A stretch of DNA of 64,000 nt, from assembly GCF_028682475.1 (NCBI RefSeq), contig NZ_JANHLE010000002.1, positions 186,001 to 250,000 of the forward strand, read 5' to 3'. The notes under the pieces were generated by a model that saw only the letters and a program-made list of their open reading frames with translations, was not told the origin of the DNA and did not search any database. Positions within the stretch are counted from its first letter, which is position 1. Each line of letters opens with the position of its first letter. This DNA comes from Pseudomonas putida. Lineage in GTDB: Bacteria > Pseudomonadota > Gammaproteobacteria > Pseudomonadales > Pseudomonadaceae. Position numbers and translations under genes: made by a program. Shown piece by piece: positions 17,858-27,920 of the stretch.

Positions 17858-17952
17858 GTCATTCTCCTTCAGGGCGGCGAATGATGCCGCTCCTGTTAAG
17901 TTGGAGCCAATGCTTCATTCATTGGTTCAATTATAGGGAAGCCAACGGGGGT

Positions 17953-18002
17953 GGGCCAATTCGCGATCATTGGCCCCCATAAACCGCGACTTCGTTTACA
18001 AT
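17953..18002 (+). promoter_or_regulatory. pyrF promoter region with 8-bp inverted repeat
   Basis: GGGCCAAT (17953-17960), 8-nt spacer, ATTGGCCC (17969-17976), then a -10-like TACAAT at 17997-18002. The repeat would overlap or abut the -35 region, so it could be an operator; no clear -35 hexamer is seen. Confidence 0.4.
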
Positions 18003-18036
18003 GCGCGCCGTTCAAGACTTGCCAAGAGACTCGCCC

Positions 18037-18738
18037 ATGTCCGCCTGCCAGACGCCCATCATCGTCGCCCTGGATTTCCCTACCCGTGACGCCGCCCTGA
18101 AACTGGCGGATCAACTCGATCCGTCCCTGTGCCGGGTCAAGGTCGGCAAGGAGCTGTTTACCAGCAGCGCGTCGGGCATTGTCGAAACCCTGGTCGAGAA
18201 GGGTTTCGAGGTGTTCCTCGATCTGAAATTCCACGACATTCCCAACACCACGGCAATGGCGGTTAAAGCCGCTGCGGAAATGGGTGTGTGGATGGTCAAC
18301 GTTCATTGCTCCGGTGGCCTGCGCATGATGTCGGCCTGCCGTGAAGTGCTGGCTCAGCGCAGTGGCCCACAACCGCTGCTGATCGGTGTGACCGTGCTGA
18401 CCAGCATGGAGCGTGAGGACCTGGCCGGTATTGGTCTGGACATCGAGCCGCAGGAGCAGGTGCTGCGGCTGGCGGCCCTGGCCGAGAAGGCCGGTATGGA
18501 CGGTCTGGTGTGTTCTGCGCTGGAAGCACCGGCGCTGAAGGCGGCGCATCCGTCACTGCAACTGGTTACCCCGGGTATTCGTCCGGCGGGCAGTGCCCAG
18601 GATGACCAGCGTCGTATCCTGACTCCGCGCCAGGCGCTGGACGCCGGTTCCGATTACCTGGTGATCGGTCGCCCGATCAGCCAGGCTGCCGATCCGGCGC
18701 AGGCGCTGGCGGCGGTGGTTGCAGAAATTCGCGCTTGA
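18037..18738 (+). CDS. pyrF: Orotidine 5'-phosphate decarboxylase
   Basis: 233 aa from the ATG at 18037 (an upstream in-frame ATG at 18001 overlaps the promoter). The active-site motif DLKFHDIP is at 62-69 with its catalytic Asp-Lys-Asp set, and the phosphate-binding VTPGIRP and VIGRPIS segments are at the C-terminal end. It converts OMP to UMP, the last step of de novo pyrimidine synthesis. It is monocistronic: a small gene is divergent upstream and a REP element follows. Confidence 0.96.
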   Translation: MSACQTPIIVALDFPTRDAALKLADQLDPSLCRVKVGKELFTSSASGIVETLVEKGFEVFLDLKFHDIPNTTAMAVKAAAEMGVWMVNVHCSGGLRMMSACREVLAQRSGPQPLLIGVTVLTSMEREDLAGIGLDIEPQEQVLRLAALAEKAGMDGLVCSALEAPALKAAHPSLQLVTPGIRPAGSAQDDQRRILTPRQALDAGSDYLVIGRPISQAADPAQALAAVVAEIRA

Positions 18739-18757
18739 CTTGAGGCTGGCGGGAGCA

Positions 18758-18827
18758 GTGGGAGCGGGCTTGCCCCGCGATGCGATGTGGCTGACATACC
18801 GCAATCGCGGGGCAAGCCCGCTCCCAC
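18758..18827. repeat. REP-type inverted repeat, copy 1 (head-to-head)
   Basis: GTGGGAGCGGGCTTGCCCCG and its complement flank a spacer beginning GATGCGATGTG. Same 70-nt length and arrangement as the copy at 26493-26562. It lies between the convergent pyrF and oxidoreductase genes and may also end transcription. Confidence 0.9.
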
Positions 18828-18833
18828 CGATGT

Positions 18834-19838
18834 TTAGACTTTCAGCACCAGCTTGCCGAAATTTTCCCCGCTGAACAGCTTCAACAGCGTCTCGGGGAAG
18901 GTTTCCAGTCCTTCGACCACGTCCTCCTTGCTCTGCAGTTTGCCGGTTGCCAGCCAGCCGGCAATTTCCTGTGCGGCCTTGCCGTAGTTGGCGGCATGGT
19001 CCATGACCACGAAGCCTTCCATTCGCGCCCGGTTGACCAGTAGTGACAGGTAGTTGGCCGGACCTTTGACCGCCTGCTTGTTGTTGTACTGGCTGATGGC
19101 GCCACAGATCACCACCCGTGCCTTGAAATTCAAGCGGCTGAGCACGGCATCAAGAATGTCGCCGCCGACATTGTCGAAGTAGACGTCGACACCTTTCGGG
19201 CATTCGCGCTTGAGGCCTTCGAGAACATCCTCGGCCTTGTAGTCAATGACGCCGTCGAAGCCCAGTTCGTCTTTCAGGTACCGGCATTTCTCTGTGCCGC
19301 CGGCGATCCCCACCACCCGGCAACCTTTGATCTTGGCAATCTGTCCGGCAATGCTGCCCACTGCACCGGCGGCCCCGGAGAGCACCACGGTTTCACCTGC
19401 CTTGGGGGCGCCAACATCGAGCAGGGCGAAGTAGGCGGTCATGCCGGTCATGCCCAGGGCGGACAGGTAGCGCGGCAGCGGCGCCAGTTTCGGATCGATT
19501 TTATAGAAGCCCTGCGGCTCACCCACAAAGTAGTCCTGCACACCGAGGGCACCATTGACGTGGTCGCCGACGGCGAAACCCGGGTGTTTCGAGGCGATCA
19601 CTTCGCCGACGCCCAAGGCGCGCATGACCTGGCCGAGCGCCACAGGCGCAATATAAGACTTGCCTTCGTTCATCCAGCCGCGCATGGCAGGGTCCAGGGA
19701 CAGGTAGAGGTTTTTCACCTGTACCTGGCCTTCGCCGGGCTCACTGAGCGGTATCTGTTCGAAGGTGAAGTCGTCACGGCTGACTGCCCCGATCGGGCGT
19801 TTGGCGAGCAGGAAACGGCGGTTGGTCTGCGCGGTCAT
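18834..19838 (-). CDS. NADP-dependent medium-chain oxidoreductase (CurA/quinone-reductase-like)
   Basis: 334 aa MDR protein without zinc ligands. The nucleotide-binding motif is AGAAGAVGSIAGQIAK at about 150, and the N-terminus has the typical LSLDPAMRGWM segment of the leukotriene B4 dehydrogenase/CurA branch. It probably reduces activated double bonds of enones with NADPH in the cytoplasm. Divergent from the SDR at 20070; convergent with pyrF, with a REP between them. Physiological substrate unknown. Confidence 0.88.
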   Translation of the reverse strand: MTAQTNRRFLLAKRPIGAVSRDDFTFEQIPLSEPGEGQVQVKNLYLSLDPAMRGWMNEGKSYIAPVALGQVMRALGVGEVIASKHPGFAVGDHVNGALGVQDYFVGEPQGFYKIDPKLAPLPRYLSALGMTGMTAYFALLDVGAPKAGETVVLSGAAGAVGSIAGQIAKIKGCRVVGIAGGTEKCRYLKDELGFDGVIDYKAEDVLEGLKRECPKGVDVYFDNVGGDILDAVLSRLNFKARVVICGAISQYNNKQAVKGPANYLSLLVNRARMEGFVVMDHAANYGKAAQEIAGWLATGKLQSKEDVVEGLETFPETLLKLFSGENFGKLVLKV

Positions 19839-20069
19839 GACTGGAGCTCTCGAGTGAAGGGCAAAGTCTGTTGATAGACCCTCACAGGCATTCCGGCAAG
19901 GTTTACCCGCTTGACGAATGCATCACGATCCACACACGTGATTCAGGTTTATCCAGATAATCACCCGAACCGATATGCCTTCAACCGGGCCCCTGATGAT
20001 GCTGCCAATCCGTGCTACTGGCCGCCTAGACTCCACGCCACTGACCTCTCTTTGTTGCAGGAGCTAGCG

Positions 20070-20831
20070 ATGAGCATGACTTTTTCCGGCCAGGTTGCCC
20101 TGGTTACCGGGGGCGCGGCGGGTATCGGCCGGTCCACGGCCCTGGCGTTTGCCGCCGAAGGTTTGAAGGTGGTGGTGGCCGATCTTGACGCCACAGGCGG
20201 TGAAGGTACGGTCGAGCTGATTCGCGCCGCCGGGGGAGAGGCGCTGTTCGTAGCCTGCAACGTTACCCGCGAGGCCGATGTGCAGCGCTTGCTGGCTTGC
20301 ACGGTCGAAGCCTACGGTCGTCTCGACTATGCCTTCAACAATGCCGGCATCGAGATCGAGCAGGGCCGCCTGGCGGAAGGCAGCGAAGCCGAGTTCGACG
20401 CGATCATGGCTGTCAACGTCAAGGGGGTGTGGCTGTGCATGAAGCACCAGCTGCCGTTGTTGCTGGCCCAGGGCGGCGGCGCCATCGTCAACACCGCGTC
20501 AGTGGCCGGGCTCGGTGCGGCGCCGAAGATGAGTATCTACAGCGCGTCCAAGCACGCGGTCATCGGTCTGACCAAGTCGGCGGCGATCGAATACGCCAAG
20601 AAGAAGATCCGCGTCAATGCCGTCTGCCCGGCGGTGATCGATACCGATATGTTCCGCCGCGCTTACGAAGCTGATCCACGCAAGGCCGAGTTTGCAGCAG
20701 GCATGCATCCGCTGGGACGTATCGGCAAAGTCGAGGAGATCGCCAGCGCGGTGCTGTACCTGTGCAGTGATGGCGCCGCGTTCACCACCGGCCATGCCTT
20801 GGCGGTGGACGGTGGGGCGACTGCGATCTGA
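20070..20831 (+). CDS. Short-chain dehydrogenase/reductase (SDR)
   Basis: 253 aa from the ATG at 20070, preceded by CAGGAG; the open frame extends upstream to 19911 but without SDR-like sequence. Classical motifs: TGGAAGIG near residue 13, NNAG, catalytic Ser, and Tyr-x3-Lys in YSASKHA; the C-terminal DGGATAI end is typical. It is divergent from an NADP-dependent oxidoreductase and convergent with the InaA-like kinase, 2 nt between stops. Substrate unknown. Confidence 0.88.
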   Translation: MSMTFSGQVALVTGGAAGIGRSTALAFAAEGLKVVVADLDATGGEGTVELIRAAGGEALFVACNVTREADVQRLLACTVEAYGRLDYAFNNAGIEIEQGRLAEGSEAEFDAIMAVNVKGVWLCMKHQLPLLLAQGGGAIVNTASVAGLGAAPKMSIYSASKHAVIGLTKSAAIEYAKKKIRVNAVCPAVIDTDMFRRAYEADPRKAEFAAGMHPLGRIGKVEEIASAVLYLCSDGAAFTTGHALAVDGGATAI

Positions 20832-20833
20832 GG

Positions 20834-21673
20834 TTAGCCTGCTTTCAACTCACCGGTGAGAAACACTGTGCGTCGGTCTTTACGGCCGACGTGTTGATGT
20901 TTGCTCAGTTGATAGCAGGGCGTGAAGCGCTCCCGGTCGATATCGGGATAGTCGGCCAGCGCAGCCTCGACCAGTTCGTCGTAGCGGGCTTCGGTGATAA
21001 AGCGGTAGATCTCGCGGAAGTAAAAGAAGCCGAACTGAAAGCCAAGGGTCTCGCTGAGAAATGCGGTTGGCCGGCAGAAACAGTTTTCCAGATCAATGGC
21101 CTGGGCCGGCGCTGGAAGCGTGTCGGGCAACATCACGTTGGCAGCCCACAGGTCCATATGGCTGACGCCTTGCTGGTGCAGTGAGCGCAACAGTTCGAAG
21201 GCGCTGACAATCAACGTTTCAACCTGCTTCGGGTTGGTGTTGACCCACTTCCAGCCATCGGTATAACCCGCTAGCAAGCCAGTGATAATGATGAAATCAT
21301 CCATCAGACCCAGACGGTCCCTGGAGTAACCAAAGCCGATCAAGGGCGCAACCCGGGCGCCGCGTTTGTGCGCTTCGGCGGTATTGACCAGCTCTTCGAT
21401 CACCCAGTCATTCAGACCTTGGCGTTTGCTGCCACCGAAGGCCACCCGCAGCTTCTTTTTCAGCGAGTCCAGCGGCTGACGCTTGGTGAACAGGGCGCTT
21501 CGGGTACAGTCCAGCGGCGCGCTGACGCGTTTGCTCGAGCCCTGCTGTTCTACCAGGCGTTGCAACGCTTGAGCGGTGAAGGTGGTGGGGGGGGCCTTGA
21601 AGTGTAATGTTGAACGACGGTGGTTGAGTGTGTAGGAAAACTCGTTCACCAAATCCTTGCATCCGCGCGTCAC
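20834..21673 (-). CDS. InaA/WaaP-type lipopolysaccharide kinase family protein
   Basis: 279 aa from a GTG at 21673 with AGGGA about 9 nt upstream; no ATG fits. A kinase-like core is seen: the catalytic loop HMDLWAANV with His172, Asp174 and Asn179, and the metal-binding Asp194 in AIDLEN (normally DFG-like). This is the pattern of the Kdo/WaaP/InaA family, which phosphorylates LPS core sugars or related targets. It stands alone here, away from the core-LPS genes. The specific target is not known. Confidence 0.75.
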   Translation of the reverse strand: MTRGCKDLVNEFSYTLNHRRSTLHFKAPPTTFTAQALQRLVEQQGSSKRVSAPLDCTRSALFTKRQPLDSLKKKLRVAFGGSKRQGLNDWVIEELVNTAEAHKRGARVAPLIGFGYSRDRLGLMDDFIIITGLLAGYTDGWKWVNTNPKQVETLIVSAFELLRSLHQQGVSHMDLWAANVMLPDTLPAPAQAIDLENCFCRPTAFLSETLGFQFGFFYFREIYRFITEARYDELVEAALADYPDIDRERFTPCYQLSKHQHVGRKDRRTVFLTGELKAG

Positions 21674-21746
21674 TGCTGCACATCCCTAATGTCAAAATGC
21701 AATCGTCAAAGAAATGTACCATTTCCTACGTTTTTTAACATTTTTT

Positions 21747-22910
21747 TCACACTTTGTTCACTTGCGTAATTGACTGATTATTCGGGGTAAACAGACGTAC
21801 ACCCACCAGAAAGCAACCAACCATCAAGGCGCCGCCAAATACCAGCAGGGCAACCCTGGAACCCAGACGGTCAACCAATAGTCCGGTAAAGATCACCGGC
21901 AGGCTGAAACCCAGGTAGGCGAGGAGAAAGAAGCCGGCGCTGGCGCGGGTTTTCTCGGTGTCGGCCAGTGCATTCACGGCCGACACCCCACCCAGATAAA
22001 CAAAGCCATAGCAGGCGCTGCTGGCAGCCACCGTACCGAGCAGCACGACGACCAACTGACCGCTATCGGCTCCCCAGGCCAGCAAGGCATAGCTGCAGGG
22101 CAATATCATCAAGCCGAGCAACGTTGCTTTGCCAGGCGCCATGCGCCGGGCCAGCGGCTGGAATAACAGGCCGCAGCTGATCACACAGAAGGTTGAGAAC
22201 CCCGACCAACTGGCCAGACCGTGCTGCTTGAGGATCGACGGCAGCAAGGCGATGACCAGGCCGACACAGGCCCACGCCAGGAGAATCGCCAGGCCATAAG
22301 GCAGGCTGCCTGCGGGGTAGCAGGGCAGGCGTAGCCAGGCACCTTGCGTATTTCGACGTTGGTCGGGAAGACGCCACACCGCCAGCAGGGCCAGGCCAGC
22401 CAGCAGCAGGTGCACGTAGAAGCTCTCAGGCGTCAGGCTCGGCCCACGCAACAGGAACAGACTGGTCAACGCCGCGCCAAGGCCAAAGCCCAGTGAGGTA
22501 CTGGCAGTGACCCACGTGGCCGCACGCCGATTGTCGCCGTTGTGCATCAGTTCACTCATGTAGGCGGTGCCCGTCGCCGAGGCCAGCGCTGTGCCGACGC
22601 CCAATAGCAAGCGGGCCAGCCCCAGTGTTTGCAGGGTGGGCGCCAGCAACATCAGCAGGGTAGCGAACATCGACAAGCCCAGGGCGACGATGATCAGGGG
22701 TCGCCGCCCGACTCGGTCCGCCAGGCCTCCGAGCAACAACAGTACCGGCACCACGCCGACGACATAAGCTGAAAAAGCCACCGCCGTGGCTGCGGCGCCT
22801 GTTCCGGACAGCTCGGCATAGGCGGTATAGAGCGGGGCCTGCAGGTTGACCGCGAAGGTGATCAGGCACAGGGCAAAGGCCAGCAGGGCAGGGGAACGCT
22901 GGGTGGGCAT
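21747..22910 (-). CDS. MFS transporter
   Basis: 387 aa with twelve predicted membrane helices and the MFS loop motif GGLADRVGRRP at about 62-72. Drug/metabolite exporter-like. The ATG at 22910 has AAGGAG 7 nt upstream. It is divergent from the MocR-type regulator at 23024 with only 113 nt between, so that regulator probably controls it. Substrate unknown. Confidence 0.87.
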   Translation of the reverse strand: MPTQRSPALLAFALCLITFAVNLQAPLYTAYAELSGTGAAATAVAFSAYVVGVVPVLLLLGGLADRVGRRPLIIVALGLSMFATLLMLLAPTLQTLGLARLLLGVGTALASATGTAYMSELMHNGDNRRAATWVTASTSLGFGLGAALTSLFLLRGPSLTPESFYVHLLLAGLALLAVWRLPDQRRNTQGAWLRLPCYPAGSLPYGLAILLAWACVGLVIALLPSILKQHGLASWSGFSTFCVISCGLLFQPLARRMAPGKATLLGLMILPCSYALLAWGADSGQLVVVLLGTVAASSACYGFVYLGGVSAVNALADTEKTRASAGFFLLAYLGFSLPVIFTGLLVDRLGSRVALLVFGGALMVGCFLVGVRLFTPNNQSITQVNKV

Positions 22911-23023
22911 AGTGAGCTCCTTGTCGATACCGCGACTATCCGGTGATCACCAAGGGCTCTCAAGGCACACTGGCCGAGGAATTGTGATTAACTGTTTGGA
23001 CAAAACCACCGAACACTTTGCCC

Positions 23024-24421
23024 ATGAACCTGACTCTCGATCGTCAATCCTCCACGCCACTGGTCCAGCAGGTCGCGGCGCAGTTGCAGGGCTGGATCGA
23101 ACAGCAGCGCCTGCGTCCTGGCAGCCGCCTGCCATCGATCCGCCAGTTGGCGCGCGAGCAGGGCATCAGCCAGTCCTGTGTGATCGAAGCCTATGACCGG
23201 CTGGTGGCGACGGGATTACTGGAGGCTCGGCATGGTGCCGGCTTTTTTGTCGCTGAACAGCGGTTAAGTGCTGCGCTGGTTGATCAGCCATTTCGCGATG
23301 AAACTTTCGCCAATCGCTGGCAGCAGTTCAGCGATGCCCCGGTCGATCTGCTCAATCTGTGTTGTGGCTGGGTGCCTTCCAGCTGGCGCGCCACCGAGGC
23401 GATCGCCCAGGCTGTGCGTCACGTCAGCCGTGGGCCGGTGGAAGATTTGCTCGACTACTGTCCACCGTTGGGGCTGGCCAGTTTGCGTGCTCAGCTGCAC
23501 AAGGTATTGGCGCAGATCGGTATCCAGGTCAGCCCCCAGCAGATCCTTACGACTCAGGGGGCAAGCCATGCTCTCGACCTGCTGGTGCGAACCTTGCTCA
23601 AGCCTGGCGACAAGGTCGTGGTGGAAAGTCCGGGGTACTACAACCTGTACAACCTGCTGCGCCAGCATCAGGTCGACATGCTGCTGGTGCCGCGTACCGC
23701 CACAGGTCCGGACCTGCAAGTGCTGGAAGACTTGCTCAAGCGCCATCGGCCCCGTTGCCTGTACATCAACAGCCTGTATCACAACCCCACCGGCAGCAGC
23801 CTGACCCCCAAGGTGGCTTATCGCCTGCTGGAGCTTGCTCGTGAGCATGATGTACAGATCATCGAAGACGACATCTATGCCGACTTTCAGGACGGTGCGG
23901 TAACGCGCCTGGCCACCCTGGACGCCGAGCAGCGGGTGATTTACCTCGCCAGCTTTTCCAAGACCCTGAGCAGCTCGTTACGCGTCGGTTACCTGGTGGC
24001 GGAACCCGCATTGGTCGCCCGTCTGGCCGAACTGAAGATGGTTAGCGGGCTTGGCACTTGCCGGTTCAGCGAACAGGTGGTGGCGCAGATGCTCGCCAGC
24101 GGCTCGTACCGCAAAAGCGTGGCGCGCCTGCGCCCGCGCCTGGCGCAGCACATGGCCAAGGCGTTGGGGCAGCTGGAAGCCAGCGGCTGGCAGGTATTCA
24201 CCGAGCCTTATGGCGGGATGTTTGTCTGGGCGCGTTGCCCTGGGTGGGATTTCGCCGCACTCAATCGAGAAGCATTGGCGTGTTCGGTGCTGTTGGCGCC
24301 GGGTAGTGCGTTTGATCCGCAGGGGGCAGCCAGTGACTGGCTGCGGATCAATGTCGCCTATGTTCAGGACCAACGCGCCCAGGCGTTCTTTCAGCGTACA
24401 AGGCGACCTCCGCCGTCTTGA
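23024..24421 (+). CDS. MocR-type GntR/aminotransferase-fold transcriptional regulator
   Basis: 465 aa from the ATG at 23024. A GntR winged helix (residues 1-75, with [15 protein letters not shown]) is fused to a fold-type I aminotransferase domain carrying HNPTG at 253-257, the DDIYADF segment and the PLP-binding Lys313 in SFSKT. MocR proteins sense PLP or PLP-amino-acid adducts and often regulate a divergent neighbour, here the MFS transporter. A PLP-dependent aminotransferase with a DNA-binding domain is the only alternative reading. Confidence 0.92.
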   Translation: MNLTLDRQSSTPLVQQVAAQLQGWIEQQRLRPGSRLPSIRQLAREQGISQSCVIEAYDRLVATGLLEARHGAGFFVAEQRLSAALVDQPFRDETFANRWQQFSDAPVDLLNLCCGWVPSSWRATEAIAQAVRHVSRGPVEDLLDYCPPLGLASLRAQLHKVLAQIGIQVSPQQILTTQGASHALDLLVRTLLKPGDKVVVESPGYYNLYNLLRQHQVDMLLVPRTATGPDLQVLEDLLKRHRPRCLYINSLYHNPTGSSLTPKVAYRLLELAREHDVQIIEDDIYADFQDGAVTRLATLDAEQRVIYLASFSKTLSSSLRVGYLVAEPALVARLAELKMVSGLGTCRFSEQVVAQMLASGSYRKSVARLRPRLAQHMAKALGQLEASGWQVFTEPYGGMFVWARCPGWDFAALNREALACSVLLAPGSAFDPQGAASDWLRINVAYVQDQRAQAFFQRTRRPPPS

Positions 24422-24536
24422 AAACGACGCGTCTGTAGCCATTTGCCATTATTGCGACGCCAGCATCTTGTGTCACCCCGGGCGCCATTGCCACTCTGCA
24501 GTATTGAGTCGTTGCCGAGTCAGTGGGGGAGGTGCG

Positions 24537-26483
24537 ATGAGTGCGCTCGAACGTGGTTTTTTTGCCAATCTGGGCATGGCACGCAAGCTGGGTCTGGGCT
24601 TTGCCCTGGTGTTGTTGCTGACCGCTGTGGTGGCGATCTGCAGTGTTGGCGCATTGCAAAGCATCGCTCAGCGATTCGACGGGCTCAAGCGGATGACGGT
24701 GCTCAGCACCGACGTGCTCAGGGTGCGTTTGCACGAGCAAGACTTTGCCTTGCGTTCCGCCCCGGAGGCAGTGGCGGCACTGCATCAAGGTGTGGACGGG
24801 CTGCTGGCGCAGCTGGGTGATCTGCCGCAACTGAGCGGCAGTGGTGTGGAGCAGGCCTTGAATGAGTACCGGCAGGCCTTCGACCAGTTCGTTCAGTTGA
24901 CCCAGTCCAAGGAGCTGGCGCTGGACATGGCCAGCTGGTCGGTGTCGAGCGTGGCCAATAACCTCGACGTGCTGCAGGCGGGGCTGGCCGATGACGGCAC
25001 TTACACCCTCAAGGACACCCAGGGCCAGCAAGGTGCCGAGTTTGTCGAGCAGGCCGGACAGGTTGCCCAGGTGTCCAGGTTGATGCTTCAGGCCATGGAT
25101 GAGGCGCGGCTGCGCCTGGAGCAGAACCGCAAAGGCAGCGAGGATGTCCGCCAGGGGCGCATCGAACAGACCGGGCAGGCTGCGATGCTGGTCGAGCAGC
25201 TCAAAGCTGGCGTCAGTGATGCCGGTTATCAGACCGTTCTCAATGAGGTCAGTGGCCATATCGCCAGCTTCAGTGAAAAGCTCGGTGAGTACACAGATTT
25301 GCTCGGGCGCGAGCAGCAACTCAAACAGCAGCTGCAACAGCGCGCCGAGCAGGTGAGTGCTCAGATCGGTCAAGCCTATGCAGCCGAAGACCAGGCCATG
25401 CTGGCTCAACTCCAGCGTAACGCAGTGTTTATCCTGCTGGCGTCACTGCTGGCCCTGCTGGTCGGGGTGGTGGCGGCCTGGTTGATCACGCGCGCGGTGG
25501 TCGGGCCGCTGCGGCAGGTCATCGGGTGTGCCGAGCAGATCGCCGCAGGCGACCTGAGTGGCGGCATTCGGGTTGATCGCCGCGACGAGATTGGCCAGCT
25601 TATGCAGGCCATGCAGCAGATGAGTTCGGGGTTGAGCGGCATTGTCAGCGGGTTGCAGAAGGGGATCGAGCAGTTGGCGAGTAATGCGCAGTCACTCTCG
25701 GCGGTGACCGAGCAGACTACCCGTGAGGTCAGTAGCCAGAAGGAGGAAACCGAACAGGTCGCCACCGCCATGCAGCAGATGACTGCCACTGTTCATGATG
25801 TCGCGCGTAACGCCGAAGAGGCTGCGCAAGCGGCCCAGGCGGCAGACGACAAGGTTGGCACTGGCCAGCAGGTGGTGCGCCAGAGCATGCAACGGATCGA
25901 AGCGCTGGCGGGCGCTGCCGAATCGGCCAGCCAGGGTATCGAAAGCCTAAGTGCCGAAATCCAGACCATTGGTACGGTGCTGGAGGTGATCAAAAGCGTT
26001 GCCGAACAAACCAACTTGCTCGCCCTCAATGCCGCTATCGAAGCGGCCCGCGCAGGCGAGCAGGGCCGCGGCTTTGCGGTGGTGGCCGATGAGGTGCGTG
26101 CTTTGGCCCGGCGTACCCGGCAGTCAACCGAGGAGATTGAACAGCTGGTGAGCAGCCTGCGTCGCAATGCCCAGGCTTCAGTGGCGCAGATTCAGGGCAG
26201 TAGCGAACTGGTCAAGCTGGCGGTGGGCGATGCCCTGCACACCGAAAGTGCACTGGGCAGCATTGCCGCAGCGGTGTCGTTGATCCAGCAGATGAATCAA
26301 CAGATTGCCGCAGCGGCTGAAGAGCAGAGCTCGGTGGCTGAGGAAATCAACCGTAGCGTCACCCAGATCCGCAGCAGCGCCGATCAGTCGGCGCTGGCCA
26401 TGCAAGGCAACGCCAGCTCGAGTGTCGAGCTGGCGCAGTTAGGCAGTGACCTGAAGGGGATGGTGGGACATTTCAGGCTGTAG
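24537..26483 (+). CDS. Methyl-accepting chemotaxis protein with large helical periplasmic domain
   Basis: 648 aa from the ATG at 24537 (GGGGGAGG upstream); the open frame continues back into the previous gene but that part is not MCP-like. Membrane helices are at about 17-38 and 295-318, enclosing a roughly 255-residue all-helical sensor whose size and Leu/Gln-rich character suggest a helical bimodular (HBM) domain, as in P. putida McpS. HAMP and the cytoplasmic signalling hairpin follow, with the conserved tip [19 protein letters not shown]. No C-terminal CheR-binding pentapeptide is seen. Ligand unknown; HBM receptors known to me sense TCA-cycle acids. Confidence 0.9.
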   Translation: MSALERGFFANLGMARKLGLGFALVLLLTAVVAICSVGALQSIAQRFDGLKRMTVLSTDVLRVRLHEQDFALRSAPEAVAALHQGVDGLLAQLGDLPQLSGSGVEQALNEYRQAFDQFVQLTQSKELALDMASWSVSSVANNLDVLQAGLADDGTYTLKDTQGQQGAEFVEQAGQVAQVSRLMLQAMDEARLRLEQNRKGSEDVRQGRIEQTGQAAMLVEQLKAGVSDAGYQTVLNEVSGHIASFSEKLGEYTDLLGREQQLKQQLQQRAEQVSAQIGQAYAAEDQAMLAQLQRNAVFILLASLLALLVGVVAAWLITRAVVGPLRQVIGCAEQIAAGDLSGGIRVDRRDEIGQLMQAMQQMSSGLSGIVSGLQKGIEQLASNAQSLSAVTEQTTREVSSQKEETEQVATAMQQMTATVHDVARNAEEAAQAAQAADDKVGTGQQVVRQSMQRIEALAGAAESASQGIESLSAEIQTIGTVLEVIKSVAEQTNLLALNAAIEAARAGEQGRGFAVVADEVRALARRTRQSTEEIEQLVSSLRRNAQASVAQIQGSSELVKLAVGDALHTESALGSIAAAVSLIQQMNQQIAAAAEEQSSVAEEINRSVTQIRSSADQSALAMQGNASSSVELAQLGSDLKGMVGHFRL

Positions 26484-26492
26484 CGTGACTTA

Positions 26493-26562
26493 GTGGGAGC
26501 GGGCTTGCCCCGCGATGCGATGTGACTGACAAAGCACAATCGCGGGGCAAGCCCGTTCCCAC
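26493..26562. repeat. REP-type inverted repeat, copy 2 (head-to-head)
   Basis: GTGGGAGCGGGCTTGCCCCG followed by GATGCGATGTGACTGACA and a complementary arm with one change (GTTCCCAC). Same length and nearly the same spacer as copy 1. Lies between the convergent MCP and BenE genes. Confidence 0.9.
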
Positions 26563-26581
26563 CGGGTAACTGCAGCGTCCC

Positions 26582-27775
26582 TCAGGCGTTCTTGCGCCAG
26601 TTGAGAATCATCAACGTCAACACCCCGGCGACAATCCCCCAGAACGCCGAGCCGATCGAGAACAGGGTAAAGCCCGACGCGGTGACCATGAAGGTAATCA
26701 ACGCCGCTTCGCGCTCTTTGGCTTCATTCATGGCAACTGTCAGGCCGTTCATGATCGAGCCGAACAGTGCCAGGGCAGCGATCGACAGCACCAGCTCTTT
26801 TGGCAAGGCCGCGAACAGGGCGGCCAGGGTGGCACCGAATACGCCGGCGATGCCATAGAAAATCCCGCACCAGACCGCTGCGGTATAGCGTTTGCTCGGG
26901 TCTTCATGGGCATGGGGGCCGGTACAGATCGCCGCGCTGATGGCCGCCAGGTTGATGCCATGGGAGCCGAAGGGCGCCAATACCAGCGAGGCCAGGCCGG
27001 TCACCGAGATCAGCGGTGAGGCCGGCACCTGGTAACCATCGGCCCGCAACACGGCAACGCCCGGCATGTTCTGTGAAGTCATTGCGACCACGAACAGTGG
27101 AATGCCGATGCTGATGGTGGCGGCCAGGGAAAAGCTTGGGGTGGTCCACACCGGGGTTGCCACTTCCAGGCGGAAACCACTGAAGTCCAGCAGGCCCATG
27201 GCAGCGGACAAGGCGGTGCCCACCAGCAACGCGGCGAGCACGGCATAACGTGGCGACAAGCGTTTGATGATCAGGTAACTGAAGAACATCCCCAGCACCA
27301 GCGCGGTGCGGTGCTGGGCGGCAAGGAAGATTTCGCTGCCGATCTTGAACAGGATACCGGCCAGCAACGCCGATGCCAGTGAGGCTGGAATGCGTTTGAC
27401 CAAGCGTTCGAAACTGCCGGTCAGGCCGCAGATCACCACCAGCACGGCGCAGGTGATGTAGGCGCCGATGGCTTCGCCATAGCTGACCCCGCCAAGACTG
27501 GTGATCAGCAGTGCCGCGCCCGGCGTCGACCAGGCTACAGTCACCGGCGTGCGATAGCGCAACGACAGGCCGATGCTGCACACGGCCATGCCGATCGACA
27601 GGGCCCAGATCCACGATGAGATTTGCGCACTGGTCAAACCGGCCGCCTGGCCGGCCTGGAACATCAGGACCAGGGAGCTGGTGTAACCGGTCAGCATGGC
27701 GATAAAACCTGCGACCACGGCCGAGGGCGAGGAGTCAGCCAGAGGGCGCAGTTGCGCGGAAGTGGCATCGGGCAT
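26582..27775 (-). CDS. Benzoate/H+ symporter BenE family transporter
   Basis: 397 aa with about twelve membrane helices, typical length of BenE. A family-like ATISIGIPLFVVAMTSQNMPG segment is present. BenE proteins take up benzoate or other carboxylates by proton symport, although many paralogues have no proven substrate. No benzoate-catabolic genes (ben, cat) are nearby, so benzoate itself is uncertain. It is divergent from a glutathione transferase gene. Confidence 0.85.
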   Translation of the reverse strand: MPDATSAQLRPLADSSPSAVVAGFIAMLTGYTSSLVLMFQAGQAAGLTSAQISSWIWALSIGMAVCSIGLSLRYRTPVTVAWSTPGAALLITSLGGVSYGEAIGAYITCAVLVVICGLTGSFERLVKRIPASLASALLAGILFKIGSEIFLAAQHRTALVLGMFFSYLIIKRLSPRYAVLAALLVGTALSAAMGLLDFSGFRLEVATPVWTTPSFSLAATISIGIPLFVVAMTSQNMPGVAVLRADGYQVPASPLISVTGLASLVLAPFGSHGINLAAISAAICTGPHAHEDPSKRYTAAVWCGIFYGIAGVFGATLAALFAALPKELVLSIAALALFGSIMNGLTVAMNEAKEREAALITFMVTASGFTLFSIGSAFWGIVAGVLTLMILNWRKNA

Positions 27776-27920
27776 GGATCAATCCTTGTTCTAGGTGTAA
27801 GCAGTTTTTGCAGACTAACGCGCAGGCTGACGGTTTTTGCCATACAGCAGGCATTGCATTTAGCCGTACAGTCGCAAACTATGGGGGCGGGTACGATTCA
27901 GCCATTGATTGGGGGGAGAG

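Noticed and set aside
24051..24536. N-terminal extension of the chemoreceptor frame into the MocR gene
   Set aside because: Overlaps MocR coding sequence in another frame and has no MCP character; the ATG at 24537 has a good ribosome site.
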